Origin: Thermoplasmatales archaeon
Lineage (GTDB): Archaea; Thermoplasmatota; E2; DHVEG-1
Assembly (NCBI GenBank): GCA_030672305.1
Contig: DAOVGR010000048.1
Span: forward strand, 1-40,992
Length of the DNA: 40,992 bases
Direction of reading: 5' to 3'
Shown here piece by piece: positions 9,159 to 19,093 of the stretch. Every line of letters begins with the position of its first letter. Positions within the stretch are counted from its first letter, which is position 1. The position numbers and the translations under genes were made by a program. The notes under the pieces were generated by a model. That model was not told the origin of the DNA. It did not search any database and saw nothing but the letters and a program-made list of their open reading frames with translations.

Positions 9159-9574
9159 TACTTCACCTCAATAGGTTTAAACTTATACCCATAATAGATT
9201 GCTCCTATGTAACCATCCTCATGTATTTTTCTAAAAGTTGATTGTACTCGCATTCCAATCTTAACATCGTCTAATTTGCAATCCACTATCTGAGCTGTGA
9301 CTTTTGGCCCTTCATCAAGCTTTATTATTGCTATTGGATAAGGTGTTTGACGTTCAAAATGCTCAGGAGCATTATATATAATGGAATAAGTCAATACCTC
9401 TCCTTGACCTTTTAATTTTAATACCTTCATTTTCCCCATACTTTTTCTTCTACAATACGGGCAAGATTCACGAGGAGGAAAGTATATTTTAGAACATGAT
9501 CCACATTGATTACCAATAAGATTGTACCTTTGTGGAATCTCTCTCCAAAAACGAGGTACAGCTCCATCTGCCAT
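9158..9574 (-). CDS. DUF35 zinc-ribbon/OB-fold protein (acyl-CoA channelling partner of thiolase and HMGS)
   Basis: A 138-residue protein with a rubredoxin-like zinc ribbon (C24, C27, C38, C41; CGSC and CPYC) followed by an OB fold (about 50-130, GQGEVLTYSIIYNAP to the end). It is the DUF35/COG1545 protein that in archaea forms a complex with acetoacetyl-CoA thiolase and HMG-CoA synthase and binds the shared CoA intermediate. The start at 9574 lies one base after the thiolase stop and has GGAGG eight bases upstream. A longer upstream frame exists but would overlap the thiolase gene with non-family sequence and is rejected. Confidence 0.9.
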   Translation of the reverse strand: MADGAVPRFWREIPQRYNLIGNQCGSCSKIYFPPRESCPYCRRKSMGKMKVLKLKGQGEVLTYSIIYNAPEHFERQTPYPIAIIKLDEGPKVTAQIVDCKLDDVKIGMRVQSTFRKIHEDGYIGAIYYGYKFKPIEVK

Positions 9575-9575
9575 T

Positions 9576-10745
9576 TTATATCGCCTCCAAGATATGTACA
9601 ACACAAGATGCACCAACAGCTCCAACATTATGAGTAAGACCAATTTTTGCATCTTTTACCTGTCTTTCACCAGCGTCCCCTCTAAGCTGCATAACAATTT
9701 CAGCTATTTGAGCTACTCCTGTTGCTCCAACAGGATGACCTTTTGCTTTTAATCCTCCACTTGTATTAACAGGGGTTTTACCATCAAGAGTAGTTATTTT
9801 TTCATCAATTGCTTTGCCGCCCTCACCCTTCTTAACAAATCCAAGGTCCTCTATTGCTAAAATTTCAGCAATAGTAAAACAATCATGCACTTCAGCAACA
9901 TCAATATCTTTAGGTTGTAATTTTGCTTGTTCATAAGCTTTTTTACCAGCATAAACAGTGGAATCAAAAGTACAAATTTCTCTTCGTCCATGAAGTGCAA
10001 GGGTGTCTGATGCTTGACCGGTGCCAATAATCTTAACTGGTTTATCTGTATAATTCTTCGCTTTATCAGCAGCACATAAAACGACAGCAGCAGCACCATC
10101 ACTTACAGGTGAACAATCAAGCATAGTAAGAGGATATGCGGTCATTGGAGAGTTTAATACTTTTTCTAAAGGAATAGCTCTTTTAAATTGAGCATAGGGA
10201 TTAAGTGCTCCATTTGCATGATTTTTAACAGCCACTTTTGCGAGCTGTTCGCGTGTTGTTCCATAATCATACATATGCCTTGTGGCAATCATTGCATAAA
10301 TTCCAGGAAATGTTGCTCCAAAAAAAGCTTCCCATTCCTGATCAAGTCCTGTTGCTAAAGTATCAGTTGCTTCATCACCAACAACATCGGTCATTTTTTC
10401 AACACCACCAACTACAACAACATCATTCATACCTGAAGCAACAGAAAAATATCCCTGTCTTACTGCAAGACCTCCTGATGCACATGCGCTTTCAACTCTT
10501 ATTGCAGGAATATGCATATGTGCAAAACCAGACCAATCAGCAACAAGTGCACCAATATGTTCTTGACCAATAAACCTACCAGTACTCATTGAACCTACAT
10601 ACAAAGCATCAAGTTCACTACCGCTGATACCTGAATCAAATAATGCCTTTGAACCTGCCTCTGCCATTAGATTACGGAATGATTTATCCCAAAGTTCACC
10701 AAATTTTGTTACACCAATACCAATTATAGCTACATCTCTCATCAT
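9576..10745 (-). CDS. Acetyl-CoA C-acetyltransferase (archaeal thiolase)
   Basis: A 389-residue thiolase that condenses two acetyl-CoA into acetoacetyl-CoA, the first step of the mevalonate route to archaeal lipids. The nucleophilic cysteine is Cys88 in ESACASGG; the other motifs are [12 protein letters not shown], the C-terminal [14 protein letters not shown] histidine loop and [10 protein letters not shown]. It belongs to the SCP-x-like archaeal thiolases that work with HMGS and DUF35. The ATG at 10745 lies four bases after the HMGS stop, with GAGGA upstream; the adjacent ATG at 10742 is equally possible. A longer frame to 10802 would overlap HMGS and is not used. Confidence 0.92.
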   Translation of the reverse strand: MMRDVAIIGIGVTKFGELWDKSFRNLMAEAGSKALFDSGISGSELDALYVGSMSTGRFIGQEHIGALVADWSGFAHMHIPAIRVESACASGGLAVRQGYFSVASGMNDVVVVGGVEKMTDVVGDEATDTLATGLDQEWEAFFGATFPGIYAMIATRHMYDYGTTREQLAKVAVKNHANGALNPYAQFKRAIPLEKVLNSPMTAYPLTMLDCSPVSDGAAAVVLCAADKAKNYTDKPVKIIGTGQASDTLALHGRREICTFDSTVYAGKKAYEQAKLQPKDIDVAEVHDCFTIAEILAIEDLGFVKKGEGGKAIDEKITTLDGKTPVNTSGGLKAKGHPVGATGVAQIAEIVMQLRGDAGERQVKDAKIGLTHNVGAVGASCVVHILEAI

Positions 10746-10749
10746 TTTA

Positions 10750-11799
<1,050 letters not shown>

Positions 11800-11804
11800 A
11801 AAAA

Positions 11805-11820
11805 ACACCTAATTAGGTGT
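11805..11820. promoter_or_regulatory. Perfect 16-bp palindrome at the operon start
   Basis: ACACCTAATTAGGTGT is identical on both strands and lies between the TATA box and the HMGS start codon, covering the predicted transcript start and the AGGTG ribosome site. This is where an archaeal repressor would block transcription. The operon-encoded HTH protein is a natural candidate ligand. Confidence 0.5.
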
Positions 11821-11830
11821 AGTAAAAATC

Positions 11831-11840
11831 AATATTTAAA
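11831..11840 (-). promoter_or_regulatory. TATA box of the HMGS operon
   Basis: On the minus strand TTTAAATATT lies about 24 bases upstream of position 11812, which falls in the palindrome. Confidence 0.5.
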
Positions 11841-11896
11841 ATTGACGATTTATTTCTCGTTTATTAACGATGTTTTCAAATAATAATAAAAAATGT

Positions 11897-13105
11897 TTAC
11901 CATCTTAAATTCTGTTTTAATTCTATTAAATGTAGATTAACACCTATTTCTTCTATCCTTAATAAATGGGCTTTTCCAACACGTTTTTTAAATTTTTTAA
12001 CAAATTGTGAACCTGCATCTTCACCTAAAGAGTTAATAATATCTTCCATAATTCTTCGAATACCTCTACCTAGCTCAGATGGTCTTATTGAATTAAGCTC
12101 CTCTGGTATAATAATTGCATCGACGCTATCAGAATAACGAGATCCATCAATTTTGATATGTTCCAAATATTCATATCTATCCTCAAACTTTCTAAGAACA
12201 TTGTTCACAAGTAAAATAGCATAGTTCTGGGAGGTTGTTTCATTAATAATATCGACTAAAGCCTTCAATATATTTTTAAAAACTAGTACTTGTGATAATT
12301 GTAAAATATCTAAACTAATGCCCATCTCTTCTAATTTAAATAAATAATCAGCATTTAGATATTCTTTTAATTCATTTATAAGTGAAATATCACTTTTTTC
12401 ATTAAAATATTTATTTAATTCTTGAAAACACTTTTGAATTGCTTCACCAACCTTATGAGCATCTTCTGAATTTACTTCTTTTTTTACGGTTACAGGATCA
12501 ACGCCTTGAACAGATCGAATATCATATATCTCAACTTTATTAAGAACCTGGTATTGAGTTTTAAGCCTCCTAACAAGATCAGTTAGAGTTAATATTGCAA
12601 TATCTTTATCAAATTCCCTATCCAAAATATGAAATAATGCTTTAAACGAATAAGATAGAATATCATAATTTTCAATTTGAAACTTAAATTTTTCTTTGAT
12701 CTCTGTAACAAACTGGAGCTGTATTAGGTCTAAATCTACACCTATTTGTTTTATTGCTAATTCATAATCAAAAGGAAGTGTTTCCTTAATTTCACGGATA
12801 AAATAATATCCTGCACTTTTCCCCATATTCTTTGTTATTATTACCATTAAATCATTTGTGGCTTTTCCAATTTCTTTTGTTTCAACGTTGTTTACATCAG
12901 AATCAATATTAACAATCTCAATTGTTTCACTATATTGTATTCCTTTGATTTCAATAAATTTGAAAAATCCGTATTTTTCTGAAAGCTCCTTTAATGCTTT
13001 AGTTATAAATAAATTTGCATAAGATTCGGAGGTTCTTCTACCAATTACATTGATAGTAGATCTTAATATACGGCCAAGAATATCTTTATTTTCTAATTGA
13101 GGCAT
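11897..13105 (-). CDS. Protein made of three copies of an unrecognised domain
   Basis: The 402 residues divide into three related units of about 120: 10-131, 152-272 and 275-399. Each opens with a helix of the type L-x(2)-I-x(2)-T-x-S-x(2)-YA. It continues to K-x(2)-E-x(3)-Y-x(2)-hydrophobic-x(2)-hydrophobic-x-I. The unit then has a second helix around (V/L)G-x-(A/G)I and closes with a signature E/Q-x-hydrophobic-G-hydrophobic-x-L-hydrophobic-x(2)-L-x-Q (IGVDLDLIQLQ, MGISLDILQLSQ, IGVNLHLIELKQ). There is no signal peptide or membrane helix, so it is cytoplasmic. No family is recognised and no catalytic residues stand out; protein binding or sensing is a guess. It is separated from Lhr by about 70 bases and may share its transcript. 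Confidence 0.75.
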   Translation of the reverse strand: MPQLENKDILGRILRSTINVIGRRTSESYANLFITKALKELSEKYGFFKFIEIKGIQYSETIEIVNIDSDVNNVETKEIGKATNDLMVIITKNMGKSAGYYFIREIKETLPFDYELAIKQIGVDLDLIQLQFVTEIKEKFKFQIENYDILSYSFKALFHILDREFDKDIAILTLTDLVRRLKTQYQVLNKVEIYDIRSVQGVDPVTVKKEVNSEDAHKVGEAIQKCFQELNKYFNEKSDISLINELKEYLNADYLFKLEEMGISLDILQLSQVLVFKNILKALVDIINETTSQNYAILLVNNVLRKFEDRYEYLEHIKIDGSRYSDSVDAIIIPEELNSIRPSELGRGIRRIMEDIINSLGEDAGSQFVKKFKKRVGKAHLLRIEEIGVNLHLIELKQNLRW

Positions 13106-13178
13106 CCCGATTCCATTCTTGAATTAGTAATTTTTCCATAAACCAATGCATGTTTATGTTTTTAATATTTATTATATA

Positions 13179-16019
13179 TCAATTGTTATCCCAAAATCCT
13201 CTTGTTCTTGCATAATTTAATTCAGCTTTTAGGATATCTCTAAAAAATTTGATTTGTAATTCTTCTGATTTCTTAAGCGGTGATATGCTATATTTTCTTA
13301 GAATTCTAGCAGCAGTATCAGGACCTATACCTCGCCCTACTAACGCCATAATAGCTGGTTTTCCATAACTTAGAATAAGACTTGCATTTTTATGCAATCT
13401 TTTAACTTCTTTGATTTCCTCTCTTGATTTTTCTTTTTTAGTTAAAATTTTTGCTTGATTTCTATTGTGTCTACGTAAAACTGAAATTTTTATAGCTCCA
13501 CAATTAGAGCATTTTGGTTTATCATCTGCTCGTCTTACAGATGTGTTCCATGTTTTTTGACAATTTGTACAAACAAATGTTATATCAGCATCTTCCAAGC
13601 GTTTTTTTAAGGCCATAAGAATAGATCTATCTGCTCTTTTAGGAACCATTAGTCCTCTAATTGTTTCAAGGCCAGCTAAAGAGATTGGCGAAAGTCTCTG
13701 AATGCAAATTTGTATCAATCCCTTTTGTATTTCACCTAGAATTTGTTGCGTATTTTCAACATCCATTCTCTCCCAAATTATTTTATCTATTGCCTCATCC
13801 TGTATCATAGAATTATCAAAAAGAGTAAACAATTTTTTTGCCCCAATATTTCTTGAATCGAAATCTTTTTTAATTGCACCAAACTTTCTTGCCACGTGTA
13901 TTAACTGCCATCTTATATAATTAGAATTTTTTAGTATAATATTTAATGCATATGGAAGAGATTCAGGTTTTGTCTTTAAAAGAATATCTTTTATTTTATC
14001 CACAGGAATTCTACCAGGCAATTCAAGATTTATTCTATATGCATCACTATTTATTCCTACACTCTCACCTATTGATTGAGCAAGTATTGCAGAAATTAAG
14101 CGACCAAGAGTTTCATTTACCTTTGTTCCAAAGCATACATTTATTACAACAGTTTTATCTTCGACATCTATTGTAATTGTTTTATCATCTGGAACAACAA
14201 AACCAAGTTTCTTTTGGTTTTTTATAGATAGTGAGAATTTTTCAAATGTGCGACTATTACATGGGTATTGCTTTACCACATCTTTTTTTGACCCTATAGT
14301 TCTTAATCTACCTACTTCCTTTGCTACTTGAAAAGGAATAGGTATATCTTCCCCAACCCAAGAAGGAGCAGACCCTAACTCCTTTGATTGAGATACTAGT
14401 ATCTTATCTTCCTCAGTTTTTACAATCGTCCAAGGTCTTCCTCTCAAGATGAATTTAGACTCTTCATAACCATAACTTAAAACAAAACTCTCATCAAGTT
14501 TTCCAATTCTTCTTCTTGAAGTAATATCAACAACATTGAATGTTTTTTCATCTGGAATCATCGAGATATTATCAAGAAAATAATTTCTGGAACTAGTTCG
14601 TTTTATTATATAGCTATCATCAATCCATATACTTCGTTGACTTTTTAGCTGCTCAAGGATTTTTAAAAATCTCTCTTTTTTAAGTTTATAAAAAGGATAA
14701 GATCTACAGATTATTTTGTAGATTTTTTCAGATTCCACTTTTCCATATTCAAGAGCAATTGAGATTATTTGATTTGTAAGAACAGATAACGGATTTTGTC
14801 TTACTTTTAATGATTCAATTTCTCCGTTTAATGCACGTCTAGCAATAACAAGGCTTTCAGCTAAATCTTCAGGTGTTGTTGCAACAATCATTCCCTTTGA
14901 AGTTTTACCTATTCTATGCCCTGATCGACCTACCCTTTGTACTATTCTCTTTACCTCCCTTGGAGAGTTATATTGAATAACAAAATCAGTATTTCCAACA
15001 TCAATTCCAAGTTCAAGTGATGATGTACAAATCAAAGATTTTAGTTTACCACTTTTAAAATTATCCTCTGATTCTATTCTAGCAATTTTTGAGAGTGAAC
15101 CATGATGAACATCAATCGGAAAATCATCAACCCAGAGATGAAATCTTGAGGCAAGAATCTCAGCACCATCTCTTGTATTTATAAAAAGTAATGAAGAAAC
15201 ATGATCATCGATAAGTTCTTTACACCTTCTTAAAGAAGCAAAAGAAATTGGCTCAATTGATAGACGGTTTGCAAAATCATAATCTTTCTTTATGATATGA
15301 GGAAGTTCAACTTTTATATCAATATGTTTTGTGACATCAACATTTAATATCTTAACATCACGAAATTTTTTGTTCTCAAATCCTCCAAGATAACGTGCAA
15401 CTTCTTCAGGAGATCCTACCGTCGCAGATAATCCAATTCTTTGGAAAATAACATCTTTTTCAATAGTTAATTCATGTAATCTTTCGAGAGCAACTGAAAG
15501 TTGTGTACCTCTTTCTTCATCTGCCATTTCATGAATCTCATCAACTATTACCCATCTAACACTTCCAATATGTTTTTTCAATCTTTTACCGATAAATAAT
15601 ATTTGAAAAGTCTCTGGAGTTGTAATAAGCATATCAGGAGGTTTTCTTGATTGACGGGTACGTTCGCTTTGAGGTGTATCTCCATGTCTAACAGCTATCT
15701 CAATACCAAGTTCTTTTCCCCATTCAAAAGTTCTCTGTAGCATATCTCTGTTTAAGGCTCGAAGTGGAGTAATATAAAGAATCGAGATTCCTTTATTATC
15801 AGTTGGTTTAATATTATCTTTTAATTTTAAAAAATTATGAAAAATTGGCAATAAAGCTGATTCTGTTTTACCAAGACCTGTTGGGGCTATCAAAAGGATA
15901 TTTTTTCCTTTTAATATTGGGGGAATAGCTTGGATTTGAGGTTCAGTGGGTTCCTTAATATTGGTTTTACTAAGCAAAGTCTGTATATTTGGATTTAACA
16001 TCGAAAAAACTGAATCCAT
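13179..16019 (-). CDS. lhr: Lhr-type ATP-dependent DNA/RNA helicase
   Basis: A 946-residue superfamily 2 helicase. The Q-motif region is TEPQIQAIPP, Walker A APTGLGKT (45-52), motif Ia TPLRALNRDM, motif II DEIH (160-163) and motif III SAT (198-200). The second RecA domain carries CTSSLELGIDVG and the arginine-finger motif QRVGRSGHR. The Lhr-specific winged-helix and DUF4145-like C-terminal regions follow. A zinc ribbon (CTNCQKTW with CSNCG) and helix-hairpin-helix-like GRGIGPDTAARIL lie near the end. Lhr proteins are 3'-5' helicases linked to replication-coupled repair. The length is slightly above the archaeal norm, mostly from the zinc ribbon tail. Confidence 0.93.
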   Translation of the reverse strand: MDSVFSMLNPNIQTLLSKTNIKEPTEPQIQAIPPILKGKNILLIAPTGLGKTESALLPIFHNFLKLKDNIKPTDNKGISILYITPLRALNRDMLQRTFEWGKELGIEIAVRHGDTPQSERTRQSRKPPDMLITTPETFQILFIGKRLKKHIGSVRWVIVDEIHEMADEERGTQLSVALERLHELTIEKDVIFQRIGLSATVGSPEEVARYLGGFENKKFRDVKILNVDVTKHIDIKVELPHIIKKDYDFANRLSIEPISFASLRRCKELIDDHVSSLLFINTRDGAEILASRFHLWVDDFPIDVHHGSLSKIARIESEDNFKSGKLKSLICTSSLELGIDVGNTDFVIQYNSPREVKRIVQRVGRSGHRIGKTSKGMIVATTPEDLAESLVIARRALNGEIESLKVRQNPLSVLTNQIISIALEYGKVESEKIYKIICRSYPFYKLKKERFLKILEQLKSQRSIWIDDSYIIKRTSSRNYFLDNISMIPDEKTFNVVDITSRRRIGKLDESFVLSYGYEESKFILRGRPWTIVKTEEDKILVSQSKELGSAPSWVGEDIPIPFQVAKEVGRLRTIGSKKDVVKQYPCNSRTFEKFSLSIKNQKKLGFVVPDDKTITIDVEDKTVVINVCFGTKVNETLGRLISAILAQSIGESVGINSDAYRINLELPGRIPVDKIKDILLKTKPESLPYALNIILKNSNYIRWQLIHVARKFGAIKKDFDSRNIGAKKLFTLFDNSMIQDEAIDKIIWERMDVENTQQILGEIQKGLIQICIQRLSPISLAGLETIRGLMVPKRADRSILMALKKRLEDADITFVCTNCQKTWNTSVRRADDKPKCSNCGAIKISVLRRHNRNQAKILTKKEKSREEIKEVKRLHKNASLILSYGKPAIMALVGRGIGPDTAARILRKYSISPLKKSEELQIKFFRDILKAELNYARTRGFWDNN

Positions 16020-16160
16020 TATATTTGATGCAATAAAGCCTAATTTATATTTTTTACCCCTTTTTCAATAAAAATTTATAGAACATTTAAGGATGTAATT
16101 GGGCTTGAATATTTATCTGTATCAGCATCCTTTATTTCTCTTTTTAAAAAAAAGTTTAAT

Positions 16161-16337
16161 TTATTGAATCGCAGTAAAAAATATTAGTCCTATTCCAAAC
16201 CAGCATATTATAAGAATATAATACCATGCGCTAAATATTCCAAATATGACACCAAGTAAAATTGCAATTAATGGCAATATGAATAGTAAAAAAGCTGCAA
16301 TCAATTGTTTAATTGTAGATGAAAGGTTTATCTCCAT
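16161..16337 (-). CDS. 58-residue membrane peptide with two helices
   Basis: A small frame encodes 58 residues: a polar start (MEINLSSTIKQ), helix one (about 12-31) and helix two (about 36-55), separated by a short G-x-F-S-A-W turn. The reading frame is clean and fills the gap between the helicase and the phosphoesterase, on the same strand. No good ribosome site is visible. No family is recognised. The call rests on frame, composition and location only. Confidence 0.5.
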   Translation of the reverse strand: MEINLSSTIKQLIAAFLLFILPLIAILLGVIFGIFSAWYYILIICWFGIGLIFFTAIQ

Positions 16338-16404
16338 ATCAAATCACATTGCAATAGGTAATTTAATGCCGATATTAGGAATGTCTTATATAAGCTTAAC
16401 TTGA

Positions 16405-17148
16405 CTATTTGATTAATTTAACCTTTCCTAACGATGCTCCATCAATTAAATAGATTTGTGCATTTTTTATGTCCATTATTTTACCAAGTGGCCCTGTTAC
16501 ACCTTCCTGATTTACTGCAATACCTCCACAAAGTGGGTTAAATGCTGGAATCACTAATACCGATGAACAAGTTCCATCTGGATATTTCTCCAAAAGTTTT
16601 TCTCTAATAAACATACTTTTAATCCAGCAAGGCTCAAATGTCCTATACCCTAATCTATCAGTAAACATTATTGTGGGATGTGTATGGGAAAATATTAGCT
16701 GGTCACATTTCATGATTTCCTTGTTGGGCCATCTATGGCCATGAACAAAACCGATATTTTCTATTGAAAATCCATCGGATGGATGTAATATTATTTCCTC
16801 TGGTGAGACTTTACTAATGTTACCATCATGATTTCCTGGCAGGATATGGACAGCTCCATATTCGCTTATTGTTGTAAGAAAATTTTTTACATCTCTTCTT
16901 TCTTGAAATGTTGAAGAAGGAATATTATGTTTTATATCTCCAAGTAAAATAATCTCAAGAGGTTTGTATTTTTTACAAATTTTTAAGAGTTTATCAATCA
17001 TATTTTGTGTTTTAGAAGAAGTGCTTAACCCTTGCTCTCTTAGTTGACTTTCTATTCCTATGTGCAGGTCTGCAACAATTAGGATTTTCTTGTTTTTTAT
17101 AAAAAGAGCAGGTTCGTTTGATATTGGATGTAAATCAGATAAATCCAT
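16405..17148 (-). CDS. Metallophosphoesterase (COG1407, ICC-like)
   Basis: A 247-residue calcineurin-type phosphoesterase. The metal-binding motifs are all present: DLHIG (D27, H29), LLGD (D71), GNHDG (105-109), GHRWPN and SHTHP. The family is archaeal/bacterial COG1407, often encoded beside Lhr helicases in archaea, as here; a role in nucleic-acid metabolism is inferred from that link. It is soluble and cytoplasmic. The start at 17148 lies 20 bases after the stop of the Nnr gene, so the two are probably cotranscribed. Confidence 0.85.
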   Translation of the reverse strand: MDLSDLHPISNEPALFIKNKKILIVADLHIGIESQLREQGLSTSSKTQNMIDKLLKICKKYKPLEIILLGDIKHNIPSSTFQERRDVKNFLTTISEYGAVHILPGNHDGNISKVSPEEIILHPSDGFSIENIGFVHGHRWPNKEIMKCDQLIFSHTHPTIMFTDRLGYRTFEPCWIKSMFIREKLLEKYPDGTCSSVLVIPAFNPLCGGIAVNQEGVTGPLGKIMDIKNAQIYLIDGASLGKVKLIK

Positions 17149-17167
17149 TTATTGTACCATGAGTCTC

Positions 17168-18685
17168 TTACAAATTTTTCTTTAAAACCTTTGGGATTTC
17201 TTGGATGATATCTGTAGCAATTAATCCATATGAATGTTTTTTAAATGCATTATTTCCCGCTGTTCCATTAATAAAAACTCCAACTCTTGCTGCATTGTAT
17301 GGTTCCATGTTTTTTGATAATAAAGATCCAATAATTCCAGCTAATACGTCTCCTGTTCCCCCAACAGTCATTGCTTGATTGTGAATGTCATTTAGTTTTA
17401 GCTCTGTACCATCGCAAATGATATCAGTTGAGCCCTTCAACAGTATAGTCACTTGTAATTTTTTTGCCCATTTTCTAACAATTTGTTTTCTTTCTTCAAG
17501 ATTATTATTTAATTTTTCTTTTGTTAGTTCTTTGAATTCCCCAGCATGAGGTGTTATAACAGTCTGAGAATTTTTAATTATTTCAGGATTATTACCAACG
17601 ACTTGAATAGCATCTGCATCTATTACCATTGCTTTCTTTAATCTTACACAATTTTCAATAACTTTTTTAATTGCATTTTTTGTTTCTATTTCTGATCCTA
17701 AACCTGGGCCAATAATAACAGAGTCTGCCTTCTGTATAAACTTGCCAATAATCTTGATATCTTCAGGTACAAGAATGTCATCTTTATTTAGTTCTTTAAC
17801 AATCAGATTTGGTGAAAGTTTTGAGGTTTCATTTGCTAGTCTTAATGGTTTTATTAATTGTGGTGAAAATGATGTTATTGCTTTTGCTACCTTTTTAGGT
17901 GTAGTAATAATTGCTAAATCTGAACCTGTTCGAAGAGCTGCAAGACCTGACATTGCAGGAGCACCAATATATGGACCGCCCCCAATTATTAGTACTACTC
18001 CATTTTCTCCTTTATGAGACTCTTTTTTAGGTTTTGGATAATATGTGATTAGTTCTCCTAGGCCAATATACTCCATTGCCTTTTTTGGTATACCTATGTC
18101 AACTATTTTCATATTGCCACTATTTTGTTTGTTCATCCCCGTTTTAATATCGTGAAATGTTATTGTATAATCAGGTTTTATTGTGGTATTTGTACCAAGG
18201 CCTGTTGGAACGTCAACTGAAATTATGATTTTACCCTTTAAAGAGCCTATTTTCTTTACAATTGAAAAGTAGGGTTCTCTTAATGTTCCAGACAAACCTA
18301 TTCCTAGCATGGAATCAATGATAATTTCTTTTTTAAGAAGTAATTTATCTAAATTTTGTATTGATTCTAAATCAAATATTTCTACGTTAGTTTTTTTCAA
18401 TTTTTGAAAATTTTCTTTTGAAATCGGTGTTCTAATTTCATTTTCTTTCCCTATTAAAAAGATTGTTACATTAACTATATCAGCAAGATATCTTGCTGCA
18501 ACAAAACCATCTCCACCATTATTTCCTATTCCACAAAAAATTATAATTTCTTTACTTTTTGGTCTCAGCTCTTTAATTATAAAGTTTGCAATTCCTTTGC
18601 CCGCATTTTCCATCAATTCAATCGTTGGAACATTATAAAACTCAGCATTTTTATCAAGAACTTTAATTTCTTTACCAGATAGCAT
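17168..18685 (-). CDS. nnr: Bifunctional NAD(P)HX epimerase / ADP-dependent dehydratase
   Basis: A 505-residue fusion. The N-terminal epimerase (YjeF_N, about 1-215) has GIGNNGGDGFVAARYL and VDVPTGL. The C-terminal dehydratase (carbohydrate-kinase fold, about 220-500) has VLIIGGGPYIGAPA, GPGLGSE, TPHAGEF and the catalytic-Asp motif GGTGDVLAG. The pair repairs NADH and NADPH damaged by hydration: the first domain converts the R epimer to S and the second dehydrates it using ADP. The fusion is standard in archaea and many bacteria. The start at 18685 lies 54 bases from the divergent NAC ribosome site, so the two promoters share a short region. Confidence 0.93.
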   Translation of the reverse strand: MLSGKEIKVLDKNAEFYNVPTIELMENAGKGIANFIIKELRPKSKEIIIFCGIGNNGGDGFVAARYLADIVNVTIFLIGKENEIRTPISKENFQKLKKTNVEIFDLESIQNLDKLLLKKEIIIDSMLGIGLSGTLREPYFSIVKKIGSLKGKIIISVDVPTGLGTNTTIKPDYTITFHDIKTGMNKQNSGNMKIVDIGIPKKAMEYIGLGELITYYPKPKKESHKGENGVVLIIGGGPYIGAPAMSGLAALRTGSDLAIITTPKKVAKAITSFSPQLIKPLRLANETSKLSPNLIVKELNKDDILVPEDIKIIGKFIQKADSVIIGPGLGSEIETKNAIKKVIENCVRLKKAMVIDADAIQVVGNNPEIIKNSQTVITPHAGEFKELTKEKLNNNLEERKQIVRKWAKKLQVTILLKGSTDIICDGTELKLNDIHNQAMTVGGTGDVLAGIIGSLLSKNMEPYNAARVGVFINGTAGNNAFKKHSYGLIATDIIQEIPKVLKKNL

Positions 18686-18754
18686 ACCAAAACGTTAAAC
18701 AATAAGTAAACTTATATACACTTCGAAATAGAGAACTATTTGGAGGAAATAGGT

Positions 18755-19093
18755 ATGCTGCCTGGCCGGATGAATCCTAGGCAAATGAATCAAATGATGA
18801 AAAGACTTGGCATCCAAGTTAAAGAAATTGAAAATGTGAAAAAAGTAATTATTCAAACTGATACAAAGGAATATATTTTTGATGAAGCAGATGTAACAAT
18901 GATGGATGCCCAAGGACAAAAAACTTATCAGATAACTGGTTCACCTCGTATTGTTTCAAAAGAAGAAGAAATCCCAAAGGATGATATTGATTTGGTTGTT
19001 GAACAAACTGGTAAAAGCATTGAAGAAGCAAAAAAGGCACTTAAAGAAACAAAGGGAGATATTGCTGAAGCAATAATGAAGCTTACACAATAA
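18755..19093 (+). CDS. nac: Nascent polypeptide-associated complex protein (archaeal NAC)
   Basis: A 112-residue protein: a methionine-rich N-terminus (MLPGRMNPRQMNQMMKRLGI), a NAC domain (about 15-70) and a C-terminal UBA domain (about 73-111, ending KGDIAEAIMKLTQ). Archaeal NAC is a homodimer that binds ribosomes near the exit tunnel and shields new chains. The ATG at 18755 has GGAGG eight bases upstream; an in-frame TTG at 18740 overlaps that site and is rejected. The coding region ends directly against the convergent glycosyltransferase gene with no gap. Confidence 0.93.
   Translation: MLPGRMNPRQMNQMMKRLGIQVKEIENVKKVIIQTDTKEYIFDEADVTMMDAQGQKTYQITGSPRIVSKEEEIPKDDIDLVVEQTGKSIEEAKKALKETKGDIAEAIMKLTQ

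Noticed and set aside
9575-9652. Longer start for the DUF35 gene
   Set aside because: The extension overlaps the thiolase gene and is not family-like; the ATG at 9574 has a good ribosome site.
10238-10573. 111-residue plus-strand frame rich in Gln, His and Leu
   Set aside because: It is the antisense shadow of the thiolase gene, with composition typical of such shadows.
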